DNA of 64,000 nt, taken from positions 1-64,000 of the forward strand of contig NZ_CABVHU010000013.1 in the NCBI RefSeq assembly GCF_902497855.1. Reading direction: 5' to 3'. Source of the stretch: Pseudomonas fluorescens (GTDB taxonomy: Bacteria; Pseudomonadota; Gammaproteobacteria; Pseudomonadales; Pseudomonadaceae). The notes below the pieces were generated by a model. The model had not been told where the DNA came from. It ran no database searches and saw only the letters and a list, made by a program, of their open reading frames with translations. This document shows, piece after piece, positions 46,699 to 55,938 of the stretch (the first letter of the stretch is position 1; every line of letters begins with the position of its first letter). A program made the translations under genes and the position numbers.

Positions 46699-48722
46699 GC
46701 GACGAAACACAGCGCTGGAAAGAAAAATACCTCAAAAGCATCGAACACCAGGAAAAGCTCGACCGCCGATGGGACGCCCGGCTCGACTTGTTGCGCCGTG
46801 GGCTGGTGCGCAGCACGTTGGCGGCCGAGGGCACCGACCGCGCGGTTGACGAGTGCATGAAGGAAATGCGCGACGTCATCCGCACCAATGACATGGACGC
46901 CGGCCTGGCTGCCCTGCTGCCTCGGCTGGAAAAAGCCGTGCTCGACTCTGAACAACGCCGCGAAACCCGAGTCAATCAGACCGGTGCCGCACTGACCGCA
47001 CTGGTTGCGCAACTGCAAACATTGCCGCTGCCCCGGGAAGTCAGCCGCCCCCTCAAGACTTTCGCCAGGCGGTTGGATGCACGCGTCAGTCAGGCGCGCG
47101 AAATTCCGTTGCTGCTCAGCGAACTGAGTAGCCTGCAAGGCAAAGCCCTGAATCAGCTTGAAACCCCGGCAGAACCCGATCGCCCCGGCCTGTTGCAACG
47201 GCTGTTCGGTCACCGTGAGGCCGATGAAGCAGCGCCCGTGATCGTTCTCTCAGCGCAGGCATCCACCCTGCAGCATGCCGAAGCCGTCCCGGCGCCGATC
47301 GCCGCGACACGGTTCGCCACCGCTGCTGTCGGTCTCGCCTCTGCCGTCGCCCCCGTGGCCGTGATCGAACCGCAAAAGGTCCAGGCATCAGCCAATACGG
47401 TGGAGCCCGCCACTCTGGCGGCCCCTGTCCCGACGATCATTGCGCCGCAGCAAGAAGGCGAGCTACACATTCAAGGGGATGCTGAACAACCCGATGTGGC
47501 GGTTACCCACCACATGGTCGCTCCATCCATTGTGACTGAACCAGCCAACACTCCCCACGAACCGACTACCCTACAACTGCCCGATCCCCCACCACTGCCT
47601 TCAGCCCTGGCCATTGTCGATCCACACCTGTCCGAGCACGACTTGCTCTACGCTCTGCCCGACTCCCCGGAGCCATCCTACAGCTCGGTGGCCAGACACA
47701 TCGAAGACACGCTGCTGGGGTTGCTCGACGACCTGACGCTGCCCGAGCGACACCGCCCGCAAGCCGAATCAATGCGTGAGCGTCTGAAAAATGGCTTGAA
47801 CTGGTACGAGCTGCTACCGATCCTCGACGATCTGGCGAGCTTGATGTTGGCGATTTCCGACAGCGGCCAACACGAATTCGACACCTACCTGCAGCGCCTC
47901 AACGAGCGCCTGGAGTCGTTCCAGAGCAATCTGCAAGCCGCCAGCGCCGGCCACGCCGACAGCCGTTTTGCCGCACAGGCAATGGATACGCAGATCCGCG
48001 AACAGGTCGATGGCTTGCAGAGCAGCATGCACGAAGCGGCCGACCTGGGCGATCTCAAGCACGTCCTGGAAAACCATCTCGAAGGCCTGCTCGATACCAT
48101 GGAACAGCACCGCCAGCAGCGCGACGAGCGTGAGCAAGAGATGGCAGGTCGCCTGCACAGCCTGGCCGAACGGGTTGCCCACATGGAGCAGGAAGCCCTG
48201 GGTTTTCGCGAACACCTCGAAGAGCAGCGCCAGAAAGCCTTGATCGACCCGCTGACCGGCCTGCCCAACCGGGCGGCCTGGAGCGAACGGCTGGACCATG
48301 AGATCAGCCAATGGCAGCAACAGGGCAATACGTTGTTGCTGGCAATGCTTGACCTCGACCATTTCAAACGCATCAACGATAACTACGGCCACCTGGCGGG
48401 TGACAAAGTGCTGAAAATTATCGCCGGTGTGCTGCGCAAGCGCCTTCGCGGAACAGATTTCATTGCCCGTTTCGGCGGAGAGGAGTTTGTACTGCTGATG
48501 CCCGCCACAGAAGCGGTGGCCGGCGCCAAATTGCTAGAAAAACTGCGAAGCTTTATCGAAGCCTGCCCTTTCCACTTCAAGGGTGAGCCGGTGACCATCA
48601 CCCTTTCCATTGGGCTGAGCACATTCAAAGCGGGCGAACATAGCGATCTGGTATTAAAAAGAGCCGATCAAGCGCTATACAGGGCGAAACACGCCGGTCG
48701 AAATCAGGTGCAAATTGGCTAG
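46695..48722 (+). CDS. Cytoplasmic diguanylate cyclase
   Basis: A 675-residue GGDEF protein without membrane segments. The N-terminal 450 residues are helical and partly low complexity (Pro/Ala/Val-rich region 180-310); a coiled coil near residues 450-510 precedes the cyclase domain. The active site is GGEEF at 594-598, so cyclic di-GMP synthesis is expected, and RGTD five residues earlier is the RxxD product-inhibition site. It matches the PA5487 (DgcH) position. An ATGA overlap couples it to the EEP hydrolase gene. Confidence 0.93.
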   Translation: MSDETQRWKEKYLKSIEHQEKLDRRWDARLDLLRRGLVRSTLAAEGTDRAVDECMKEMRDVIRTNDMDAGLAALLPRLEKAVLDSEQRRETRVNQTGAALTALVAQLQTLPLPREVSRPLKTFARRLDARVSQAREIPLLLSELSSLQGKALNQLETPAEPDRPGLLQRLFGHREADEAAPVIVLSAQASTLQHAEAVPAPIAATRFATAAVGLASAVAPVAVIEPQKVQASANTVEPATLAAPVPTIIAPQQEGELHIQGDAEQPDVAVTHHMVAPSIVTEPANTPHEPTTLQLPDPPPLPSALAIVDPHLSEHDLLYALPDSPEPSYSSVARHIEDTLLGLLDDLTLPERHRPQAESMRERLKNGLNWYELLPILDDLASLMLAISDSGQHEFDTYLQRLNERLESFQSNLQAASAGHADSRFAAQAMDTQIREQVDGLQSSMHEAADLGDLKHVLENHLEGLLDTMEQHRQQRDEREQEMAGRLHSLAERVAHMEQEALGFREHLEEQRQKALIDPLTGLPNRAAWSERLDHEISQWQQQGNTLLLAMLDLDHFKRINDNYGHLAGDKVLKIIAGVLRKRLRGTDFIARFGGEEFVLLMPATEAVAGAKLLEKLRSFIEACPFHFKGEPVTITLSIGLSTFKAGEHSDLVLKRADQALYRAKHAGRNQVQIG

Positions 48723-48824
48723 GGACAATTGTTCCAATTTGTTTAAATCACCGCGCCGTCCGTCTCCATGCAAAGCAGTACGTTACACTGTTGCATTATT
48801 GTCTTGCGCGTACTGCCTCCCGCC

Positions 48825-49607
48825 ATGAAATTTCTTGCTCTCTTCGCCTCGTTGGCTCTACTGGCCGGTTGCGCCAGCGGCCCCCGGTACGACACCAGTC
48901 ATATCTCAGTCAACCACGACAGCCGCATTCAATTCGTCGTGCTGCATTACACCTCCGCTTCGCAGGAGCGTTCGTTGCAGCTGCTGACCCATGGCGAAGT
49001 GAGCAGTCATTACCTGATCGGCGACGACAAAAAAGCCACTATCTATAAGCTGATGGATGAAAACATGCGGGCATGGCATGCCGGCGAGAGCGAGTGGCAA
49101 GGCCGAACCTGGTTGAACTCCAGTTCCCTCGGCATTGAAATCGTCAATCCCGGCTTCAAGGACACCCCGACCGGGGAGCGTCTCTGGTACCCCTACAGCG
49201 AAGCCCAGGTCCAGTCCCTGATTGTGCTGCTCAAGGACATCGGCAAGCGCTACGCCATCAGCCCGCGCAACATCATCGGTCATAGCGACATAGCACCGTT
49301 GCGCAAGCTGGATCCGGGACCGCTGTTCCCCTGGAAACGCCTGGCAGCCGAAGGTTTGGGCGTCTGGCCGAACGAGCAGGCCGTGGCGCGCCAGCAAGTG
49401 CAGTTCGACGTCCAGTTGCCGAGCATCGGCTGGTATCAGGCGCAGCTGGCCCGCCTGGGTTACTCCACGCCGCAAACAGGCGAACTGGATGTTGCCACGC
49501 GCCATGTGATTGCGGCCTTCCAGATGCATTTCCGACCGACCCGCTTCGACGGCATCCCGGATGCGCAAACCGCGGCCCTTCTACAAGTTTTGAATCAGAC
49601 AAAATAA
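48825..49607 (+). CDS. ampDh2: Outer-membrane N-acetylmuramoyl-L-alanine amidase
   Basis: A 260-residue AmpD-like amidase. Lipobox LLAGC puts Cys16 at the mature N-terminus with ASG after it, suggesting outer-membrane attachment. Zinc ligands of the Amidase_2 domain are H41 (VVLHYTS), the His in GHSDIAPLRKLDPG and the Asp of the same loop. A peptidoglycan-binding domain forms the last 65 residues (WYQAQLARLGYSTPQTGELD). It matches AmpDh2, which cleaves muropeptides in the periplasm. The ATG at 48825 begins the signal peptide; the longer frame is not supported. Confidence 0.93.
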   Translation: MKFLALFASLALLAGCASGPRYDTSHISVNHDSRIQFVVLHYTSASQERSLQLLTHGEVSSHYLIGDDKKATIYKLMDENMRAWHAGESEWQGRTWLNSSSLGIEIVNPGFKDTPTGERLWYPYSEAQVQSLIVLLKDIGKRYAISPRNIIGHSDIAPLRKLDPGPLFPWKRLAAEGLGVWPNEQAVARQQVQFDVQLPSIGWYQAQLARLGYSTPQTGELDVATRHVIAAFQMHFRPTRFDGIPDAQTAALLQVLNQTK

Positions 49608-49682
49608 TGACGCCCGCCCGACGGTAAGGGCTTTTTCTCAATCAGCAGCTATAACTCATTGGTAATTCTTCGGATATACCCA

Positions 49683-51296
49683 ATGCCTGCTGCTAGAGAG
49701 ACATTACGTAGTTGGTTTTATCGCCCCTGGTTTTTGGCGATGCTTGCTGCTGCCTTGAGCGCAACCCTGTTAATGACGGGCAGCCTGTTTGTGGCCATGC
49801 ATCAGGTCGAGCAGAGCGAAAGCGAGGAGATGAACGCCCAGGGCGAACGCTTCCTGGCCCGTCTGGAGCAGCTTTTCGGCCAATTGCGTGAAAGCCTCGA
49901 CGACCTCGAAGCGCAGCCGCTGCGGGGCTGCGATGACGAAATGATCGCGACCTTGCAGCAAGTCAGTTTCAATTACCGTTTCGTTTACGAAGCGGCTTAC
50001 AGGGACGATTCGCGAATCTGCTCCAACCGCCCCCGCCAGGAAGGGCTGTCGCTGATACGGCCGCCGGATATCCAGGGCCCCACCTATAGCTATTGGCTGA
50101 ACACCACCACCGAACCTGATGAAAACCGTGCTGCGCTGATGCTCGGGCGCGGTAATTTCCGCGTCGCGACCTCTCGCGGGCATTTGACCGATATGGTCGA
50201 CCTGTCGCCCGGGAGCAGCCTGCTGGTGGTACTCGACCACGGCACGCGGGCGATTCCGGTACTGGGTGTGTCGCAGGCCTGGCCCCCGACCGAACCCTGG
50301 CCCCCGAAAAGTCCCGATGCGCTGCAAGTCACGCAAAGACGCTTGATTTACCGTATGCCCACCAACAATCCGGAATACCAGCTTGTACTTATTACCCCGC
50401 GTACCGGCATGCATGTGCCTGCGGTCTGGTGGTGGCTGTTGCCCGCCAGCCTGGCACTGGGCATCTGCGTGGGTTTTCTGGTGTTCCTGTTGGTCAAGCA
50501 GCGACAGTCGATGGATGCCGAACTGACTGGCGCCATTCGGCGAGGCGAGTTGCAGGTCTTGTATCAACCGATTTTCGATCTCGACAGCCGCAACTGTGTC
50601 GGGGCAGAGGCCTTGCTACGTTGGCGCAGACCGGATGGCACCCTGACCAGCCCTGACCTGTTTATTCCGATGGCGGAAAACACCGGCCAGATTCGCCAGA
50701 TGACCGACTTCGTCCTGCAACGCCTGCTTGAGCAGCTTGGTCATTTGTTGCGGGCCAATCCGCAGTTGTACATCTCGGTCAACCTCGCAGCCTGCGACGT
50801 CATGGTGCCGCGCATCGGCCAAGTGATGGCGCGCTTGCTGACGTTGCATCGGGTCGCAGCCAAGCAGATCGCCTTCGAGGTCACCGAGCGAGGCTTGATC
50901 GATGTGGTGGTGGCCCGGGAAAACCTGCAGGCCTTGCGCGATGTCGGGCATCAGGTGCTGATCGACGATTTCGGCACCGGCTACTGCAGCCTCGCCTACC
51001 TGCAAACCCTGCCGGTGGATTGCCTTAAAATCGACAAGGCCTTTATCGATGCACTGGGCCACGACGCCGCCAGCAGTGGCGTCGCACCGCACATCATTCA
51101 TATGGCCCAGGCCCTGAATCTGAAAGTGATTGCCGAAGGCATCGAACATGAAGCGCAAGCGGAGTTTCTGAGCAGCGAAGGCGTGAAATACGGTCAGGGC
51201 TGGTTGTTCGCCCATGCGTTGAGTGCAGTGCAGTTCATTGAACTGATTACCCGTGGCCGCCGGCTGGCAGGCAGGCGTCTGGATGACGAAGCGTGA
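49683..51296 (+). CDS. Membrane EAL phosphodiesterase with CSS-like sensor
   Basis: A 537-residue cyclic di-GMP phosphodiesterase. Two membrane helices (near residues 15-40 and 250-272) bracket a periplasmic domain with RGCDDEM and SRICSNRP, a variant of the redox-sensing CSS motif (Cys-Ser-Asn here). The EAL domain has GAEALLRW (E309), SVNLAA, FEVTERG, IDDFGTGYCS, KIDKAF, EGIE and GQGWLF, so all catalytic residues are present. In E. coli CSS-type enzymes are controlled by periplasmic thiol state via DsbA/DsbB, which are the neighbours' chemistry. Not present at this position in PAO1, so a local gain. Confidence 0.92.
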   Translation: MPAARETLRSWFYRPWFLAMLAAALSATLLMTGSLFVAMHQVEQSESEEMNAQGERFLARLEQLFGQLRESLDDLEAQPLRGCDDEMIATLQQVSFNYRFVYEAAYRDDSRICSNRPRQEGLSLIRPPDIQGPTYSYWLNTTTEPDENRAALMLGRGNFRVATSRGHLTDMVDLSPGSSLLVVLDHGTRAIPVLGVSQAWPPTEPWPPKSPDALQVTQRRLIYRMPTNNPEYQLVLITPRTGMHVPAVWWWLLPASLALGICVGFLVFLLVKQRQSMDAELTGAIRRGELQVLYQPIFDLDSRNCVGAEALLRWRRPDGTLTSPDLFIPMAENTGQIRQMTDFVLQRLLEQLGHLLRANPQLYISVNLAACDVMVPRIGQVMARLLTLHRVAAKQIAFEVTERGLIDVVVARENLQALRDVGHQVLIDDFGTGYCSLAYLQTLPVDCLKIDKAFIDALGHDAASSGVAPHIIHMAQALNLKVIAEGIEHEAQAEFLSSEGVKYGQGWLFAHALSAVQFIELITRGRRLAGRRLDDEA

Positions 51297-51303
51297 AAGC
51301 CGC

Positions 51304-53094
51304 TTACACCGCCAGCGCCATATAGAACTGAGTCCCCTGCCCCGGCCGCGAATAGACGCCCATCCGTCCGCCATGCAACTGCACGATTTCCTTGCACAGC
51401 GCGAGGCCGAGCCCGGCACCGCCCTTTTTACGGCCGACCTGCACAAAGGGTTCGAAGATCCGTCCCTGCTGGCCGTAGGCAATGCCTTCGCCGTTGTCTT
51501 CAACGCTGATGATCACCCGCTCCCCATGGCGCCGAGCCTGCAAACGTATCTGCCCGTCGGTACCGGTATGGCGCAAGGCGTTGTCTATCAGGTTGTCCAG
51601 CACCCGGTCCAGCTGAGGCTGATCGGCCTGTAGCCAGGGCAATGGGCCCTGCACTTCCACCAACAGGCTGATGCCCTTCTCCACCGCCACGCCGGCATAA
51701 CGTTCACGCGCCTGCTCCAGCAAATCATCGATGGAACACGGCGCCAGCGTGAGTTTCTGCAATCCGTTCTGATAGCGGGAGAAGTTGAGCAGGTCGTTGA
51801 TCAACTGCATCAAGCGCTGCATCTCTTCATTCACGGTGTCCAGCAGATCGGCTTCGCGGGAGTCCTGGGCGAAATGCGCGCGCTCGCGGAACAGCCCGAA
51901 CGCCATGTGCATGCCAGTGACCGGTGTGCGCAATTCATGGGAGGCGCGCAACACGAACTCGCTGCGTACCCGTTCAAATGCACGCTGCTCGGTGACGTCA
52001 TGCAACACCATCACGGCGCCGAGAATATGGCCCTGGGTGTGACTGACAGGGGTCAGGCTATAGGTCAACAATCGCGACTCACCATCGACCTCGATGCTCA
52101 AATCTTCCGGCGCCCGCTCCAGGGTCCCGCCGCGCAGTACCAGTTGCAGTTGTCCATCAAGCTCGGGGCGCTCCAGAGCGCTGCCCAGCCCCTGGCCGAG
52201 TCGATCGGTGTCCCAACCCAATTGACGCTGTGCCACGGGGTTGAGGTGTTCCAGATGCCCTTCACGGTCGATCATCAGCAACCCGTCGTCGATGCTGTCG
52301 AGTACCGCCTGCAAACGCTGCTGACCGGCGAGCAGTTCGTCGATATTGGTCGCTTGATGCTCGCGCAGGGCCTCGGCCATGATCCCGAAGCGCTTGGTCA
52401 GCTGGTTCATTTCCTCTGCCGAAGAAATAGGCAGGGTCACTTCGTAATTGCCTTGCCCGATATTATCCGCCGCCTGGGCCAAGGCCTCTATCGGTGCGCC
52501 GAAACGCCGGGCGATGGCGTGTGCGGTCACGAAGCCAATGATCAGCACCGCCAACCCCACCAGCCCGAGCAGACCGGCTACCAGCAGCGCCCGCTCCCGA
52601 GCCTGGCGCTCGATGACATTGATGTAATCCAGCGCACGCTTGTGCTCGGCGATCAAGCCATTGCGCAGCGCATTGAATTTTTCGGTGAGTTCACTGCCAC
52701 CCCTCCATACGCGCGACGTCTCGGGTGTCTGGTCGTACACCTGCATGAAGCTCTGGTAGTCAGCCTTGGCCTGTGCAAAACCGTATTGAACGTCGTTGCC
52801 GGAATCGGCAAGGGCAATGCCTTCATCCAGCAACCGATAGTAATGCTGCCTGGACTGCTCGAATGCAGCAGCATCCGGCTGCTCGCTGAGCATGATGATC
52901 AACTGGTCGCCAAGGGTCTGGCGCAATTTAAGCCCCAGGTCGAGGGTGACGAAGTTGTTTCGGATCAGCGCTTCCTGAGTGCCCGCCATCTGCATCACGC
53001 TGACCAGCCCGAGCAAGAGCCCGAGCAGCGCGACGGTGATCAATGCGGAAATGCTCAGAAACAGCCGAGTTCGCAACTTCATAGCCAGTTTCAT
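51304..53094 (-). CDS. kinB: Sensor histidine kinase KinB
   Basis: A 596-residue sensor kinase: two membrane helices around a periplasmic helical sensor domain, then HAMP, a PAS domain (MIDREGHLEHLNPVAQRQLG) and HisKA/HATPase. The phospho-accepting His386 lies in RASHELRTPVTG, and the ATP site motifs are NLIDNALRHTG, DNGEGI and GGAGLGLALCKEIV. KinB phosphorylates AlgB and controls alginate production and virulence in P. aeruginosa. It follows algB by 10 bp. Confidence 0.95.
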   Translation of the reverse strand: MKLAMKLRTRLFLSISALITVALLGLLLGLVSVMQMAGTQEALIRNNFVTLDLGLKLRQTLGDQLIIMLSEQPDAAAFEQSRQHYYRLLDEGIALADSGNDVQYGFAQAKADYQSFMQVYDQTPETSRVWRGGSELTEKFNALRNGLIAEHKRALDYINVIERQARERALLVAGLLGLVGLAVLIIGFVTAHAIARRFGAPIEALAQAADNIGQGNYEVTLPISSAEEMNQLTKRFGIMAEALREHQATNIDELLAGQQRLQAVLDSIDDGLLMIDREGHLEHLNPVAQRQLGWDTDRLGQGLGSALERPELDGQLQLVLRGGTLERAPEDLSIEVDGESRLLTYSLTPVSHTQGHILGAVMVLHDVTEQRAFERVRSEFVLRASHELRTPVTGMHMAFGLFRERAHFAQDSREADLLDTVNEEMQRLMQLINDLLNFSRYQNGLQKLTLAPCSIDDLLEQARERYAGVAVEKGISLLVEVQGPLPWLQADQPQLDRVLDNLIDNALRHTGTDGQIRLQARRHGERVIISVEDNGEGIAYGQQGRIFEPFVQVGRKKGGAGLGLALCKEIVQLHGGRMGVYSRPGQGTQFYMALAV

Positions 53095-53104
53095 CGGGCG
53101 GGGC

Positions 53105-54451
53105 TCACAGGTTGTACTGCTTGCGCTTGCGGTACAGCGTCGAGGCGTCGATGCCCAACGTCTTGGCGGCTTGGTCCAGTGTGTCGGCGGTGGCAAGAAC
53201 GGCGCCGATGTGAGCCTTTTCCAACTCATCCAGACTCAACGCGGCGCCGATGCGGGGCGCGTTGTTGGCCGGGGTTTCGGCCATGCCCAGGTGGCTGATT
53301 TCTACCCGCTCCTGCGGACAGATAATGCTCGCCCGCTCCACGACGTTGCGCAGCTCGCGGATGTTGCCAGGCCAACGGTAGCCGAGCAGTGCTTCTCGAG
53401 CCGCATCGCTGAAACCCCGGGCCGGACGCGCGTATTCCTTGACGAAACGAGCCAGAAAACGATCGGCCAGGTTGAGGATGTCTTCTCTGCGCTCCCGTAA
53501 AGGCGGCAGGTGCAAGGTGATCACATTCAGGCGATAGAGGAGGTCTTCACGAAAACGGCCGTCGCGCACCATGTCCTCCAGATTGAGGTTGGTGGCGGCA
53601 AGAATTCGCACATCGGCTCGGCGGGTGACCGGGTCGCCGACGCGCTCGTATTCCTTGTCTTGAATAAAACGCAGCAACTTTGGCTGCAATGTAAGGGGAA
53701 AGTCGCCGATCTCGTCAAGAAACAGCGTTCCTCCATCGGCCTGATTGACACGTCCCAAGGTACTTTCGCTGGCGCCCGTGAAGGCACCACGGCTGTGACC
53801 GAAGAGCTCGCTTTCCATGAGTTCGGCGGTCAGGGAGGGGCAGTTGATCGTGACGCAGGATTTCTTTGCACGCTTGCTCCAGCCGTGTATGGCCTGGGAC
53901 AGCTCGCCTTTACCGGTACCGGACTCGCCAAGAATCAAAATGTTGGCATCGGTGCTGGCAACCTGGCGGGCGGTTTCGAGCACCACTTTCATCGCCGGGC
54001 TGTGGGAGTCCAGACCATCCTTGGGCTTGCGCACTTCACCTTCCAGAGCTTCCAGGCGGGCCGACAACTGTCGAACTTCCAGTTGCTTGGCGGTGGCCAG
54101 GCGCAGTTGGTCGGGGCTGCAAGGTTTGACCAGGTAATCGGCGGCACCGGCCTGGATCGCGTCCACTGCAGTGTCGACCGCCGAGTGCGCGGTGACGATG
54201 ACCACACGCATCCACGGCGCTTGGATGCGCATTTGCGCCAGCACATCCAGACCATTGTCTTCACCCAGGCGCAAATCGAGGAAGCACAAGTCGAAGACCT
54301 GACGTTGCAACAAGGCATCGGCCTGTGCAGCGCTGTTGGCGGTCGCGACGCTGTAGCCTTCATCTTCAAGGCAATAGCGAAATGTACGCAGGATGGCGGA
54401 TTCATCGTCCACCAGCAGAATGCGGCCTTGGTGCTCAGTGGCTGATTCCAT
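53105..54451 (-). CDS. algB: Alginate response regulator AlgB
   Basis: A 448-residue NtrC-family regulator: receiver domain with D59 in LDLRLGEDNG, an AAA+ core with Walker A GESGTGKGE, the RGAFTGA sigma-54 contact loop, Walker B GGTLFLDEIGD, and a Fis-type HTH at the C-terminus (LDQAAKTLGIDASTLYRKRKQY). AlgB controls algD and, with KinB, many genes. The intact GAFTGA loop means it should be able to activate sigma-54 promoters, one of which is predicted in its own intergenic region at 54799. Confidence 0.96.
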   Translation of the reverse strand: MESATEHQGRILLVDDESAILRTFRYCLEDEGYSVATANSAAQADALLQRQVFDLCFLDLRLGEDNGLDVLAQMRIQAPWMRVVIVTAHSAVDTAVDAIQAGAADYLVKPCSPDQLRLATAKQLEVRQLSARLEALEGEVRKPKDGLDSHSPAMKVVLETARQVASTDANILILGESGTGKGELSQAIHGWSKRAKKSCVTINCPSLTAELMESELFGHSRGAFTGASESTLGRVNQADGGTLFLDEIGDFPLTLQPKLLRFIQDKEYERVGDPVTRRADVRILAATNLNLEDMVRDGRFREDLLYRLNVITLHLPPLRERREDILNLADRFLARFVKEYARPARGFSDAAREALLGYRWPGNIRELRNVVERASIICPQERVEISHLGMAETPANNAPRIGAALSLDELEKAHIGAVLATADTLDQAAKTLGIDASTLYRKRKQYNL

Positions 54452-54688
54452 TTTCCTACGCTCCTTAATGAATGATCTTGGTTAGTCCCGGAAAAATCGG
54501 GCAAGTTGCATGGTTGATTCTGGTCGATTCCGGCTACAACAGGGTAGCTCTCTCCTCACCCTACGGCTAATCGCCTGATTTTGTTGTTTTTTTATCAGAT
54601 AGCCGGTCTGCACGCGGATTACCGATCCCCTTTGTGACATCCGCGCCCTCCTCGCAATTCAAAAAACTTCCAGGCATCCGACGATCGA

Positions 54689-54705
54689 TCGTGCATTACG
54701 CACGA
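54689..54705. promoter_or_regulatory. Candidate activator site
   Basis: TCGTGC-ATTAC-GCACGA is a perfect palindrome of 6-bp arms, 94 bp upstream of the predicted -24 element, the usual distance for a sigma-54 activator-binding site. A related ATCGTGCAGGATGCG follows at 54719. Which regulator binds is unknown; AlgB is the nearest candidate. Confidence 0.55.
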
Positions 54706-54798
54706 CCGCTGGCGGAGCATCGTGCAGGATGCGTCCGATCCTATTTTCGTACCATCTATAACCATTTGATTTTATTAGATTTTTTTCAAACAAAAAGC

Positions 54799-54814
54799 TG
54801 GCATGCAGGCTGCA
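54799..54814 (+). promoter_or_regulatory. Sigma-54 (-24/-12) promoter
   Basis: TGGCATGCAGGCTGCA has the invariant GG (54800-54801) and GC (54812-54813) ten bases apart and matches TGGCAC-N5-TTGCW closely. Start of transcription is expected near 54825, 62 bp before the small gene's ATG. Found by eye, no matrix score. Confidence 0.8.
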
Positions 54815-54886
54815 ATGTCTTAGTTAACCAGGGCATTCGAACCGTTGCCCTCACCAAAATCACCACAGTGTGGGAGGAGCTTCAGG

Positions 54887-55174
54887 ATGAGTCGCCAACG
54901 TGCCGCCCAAATGCGTATCTCGCCACTGCACATCCAGCAAGGTCTGTTTGCTGTTCTTGCGCTGTTGATCACGTTGATCGGCGGCCAGCAGTTTCAGCGT
55001 TGGGAGCAGAACTCGCACCAGGAAGCGTCGCGCGTGACGATTCAGCATCCGGTCCAGACCCACTTCAGCGCCGCCAGCAGCAACCAGGCTGACCTCGCCC
55101 CGATGCGAATGATGGACGTCGACCAGGCACAGCCTGTGGATGAGATGCCCCGTCTGGAACGTTGGGTGTTCTAA
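54887..55174 (+). CDS. Small membrane-anchored protein beside algB
   Basis: A 95-residue protein with one N-terminal membrane helix (LHIQQGLFAVLALLITLIGG) and a 60-residue hydrophilic tail rich in Gln, Asp and Met. No known domain. Strong RBS GGGAGGAGC at 54872. It is the first gene behind the predicted sigma-54 promoter and is followed by a DUF1328 gene and an Ivy-like gene, so all three probably form one transcript. Corresponds by position to PA5482, but no function is known. Confidence 0.8.
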   Translation: MSRQRAAQMRISPLHIQQGLFAVLALLITLIGGQQFQRWEQNSHQEASRVTIQHPVQTHFSAASSNQADLAPMRMMDVDQAQPVDEMPRLERWVF

Positions 55175-55247
55175 CCAACAAAGCTTGAATCAACAGAGCT
55201 TGGCGTGCTGGCTGCGCCGGGAAAAGCACCACAAGCATCACCTCTAA

Positions 55248-55436
<189 letters not shown>

Positions 55437-55438
55437 AG

Positions 55439-55903
55439 ATGAGCGTTTCCTTCAAGACACTGGCAGCCGCCCTGCTCCTGGGCGGTAGTGCCATGGCCAT
55501 GGCCGCCAATGATGGCCAGACGCGGGCCAACGAGCTGCTGAGCGCTGACCCTCAATACCGTGAAACCTGGCAAGGCGTTGTGAAGAAAGAAGAACGCCTG
55601 CCGGAATGGGTGATGAACCTGTCCGGAGATGCCGAACAAATGAATGCCGTTGAAGAAGACGGCGACAAGTATCTGGTGGGGCCGCTGTGCGAATCGAAGG
55701 CCACATGCCTGAATAATCGATTAATAGTCGCCGTCAGCTTCGACAAAAATCATGCCTACGCTATGCTGGTTGAAGTGCCTGCGGGATTGCCGGCTGACAA
55801 GTCGCCGACGCGCCATGCCACCTATCGTTTTCTGGGAAAACCAGATCAGGGTATGCAGAATTTGCTGATGGAACAGCTGAAGAAAGATCCAAACTGGTAC
55901 TGA
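55439..55903 (+). CDS. Ivy-family lysozyme inhibitor homologue with altered loop
   Basis: A 154-residue periplasmic protein with signal peptide MSVSFKTLAAALLLGGSAMAMA. The fold matches Ivy (YRETWQGVVKKEERLPEWV and LNNRLIVAVSFDKNHAYAMLVEVP). In true Ivy proteins a CKPHDC loop inserts its His into lysozyme; here the loop is CESKATC (C84-C90), one residue longer and without the His, so lysozyme inhibition is unlikely. It resembles the second P. aeruginosa homologue (PA5481 position), which from memory is a poor inhibitor. Starts 2 bp after the DUF1328 stop. Confidence 0.88.
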   Translation: MSVSFKTLAAALLLGGSAMAMAANDGQTRANELLSADPQYRETWQGVVKKEERLPEWVMNLSGDAEQMNAVEEDGDKYLVGPLCESKATCLNNRLIVAVSFDKNHAYAMLVEVPAGLPADKSPTRHATYRFLGKPDQGMQNLLMEQLKKDPNWY

Positions 55904-55914
55904 TTTTGAAGTAT

Positions 55915-55938
55915 GAAAGAAGCCACACGGCTTCTTTC
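55915..55938. terminator. Intrinsic terminator after the Ivy-like gene
   Basis: GAAAGAAGCC (55915-55924) and GGCTTCTTTC (55929-55938) form a perfect 10-bp stem with an ACAC loop, 12 bp after the stop. Confidence 0.85.

Larger units (their letters stand above)
54452..54886. other. algB upstream region, no gene seen
   Basis: This 435-bp gap separates algB from the divergent small gene. No credible coding sequence is seen. It contains an inverted repeat (54689-54705), a sigma-54-type promoter (54799-54814) and an AT-rich stretch (54755-54795), all expected of a regulated promoter read towards the small gene cluster. Confidence 0.6.

Noticed and set aside
51874-53298. 474-codon plus-strand frame opposite kinB
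   Set aside because: kinB is fully supported by motifs and the opposite frame has low-complexity Gln/His-rich translation typical of shadow frames.
54634-55092. 152-codon frame across the algB intergenic region
   Set aside because: It crosses the predicted sigma-54 promoter and overlaps the better-supported 95-residue gene in another frame.
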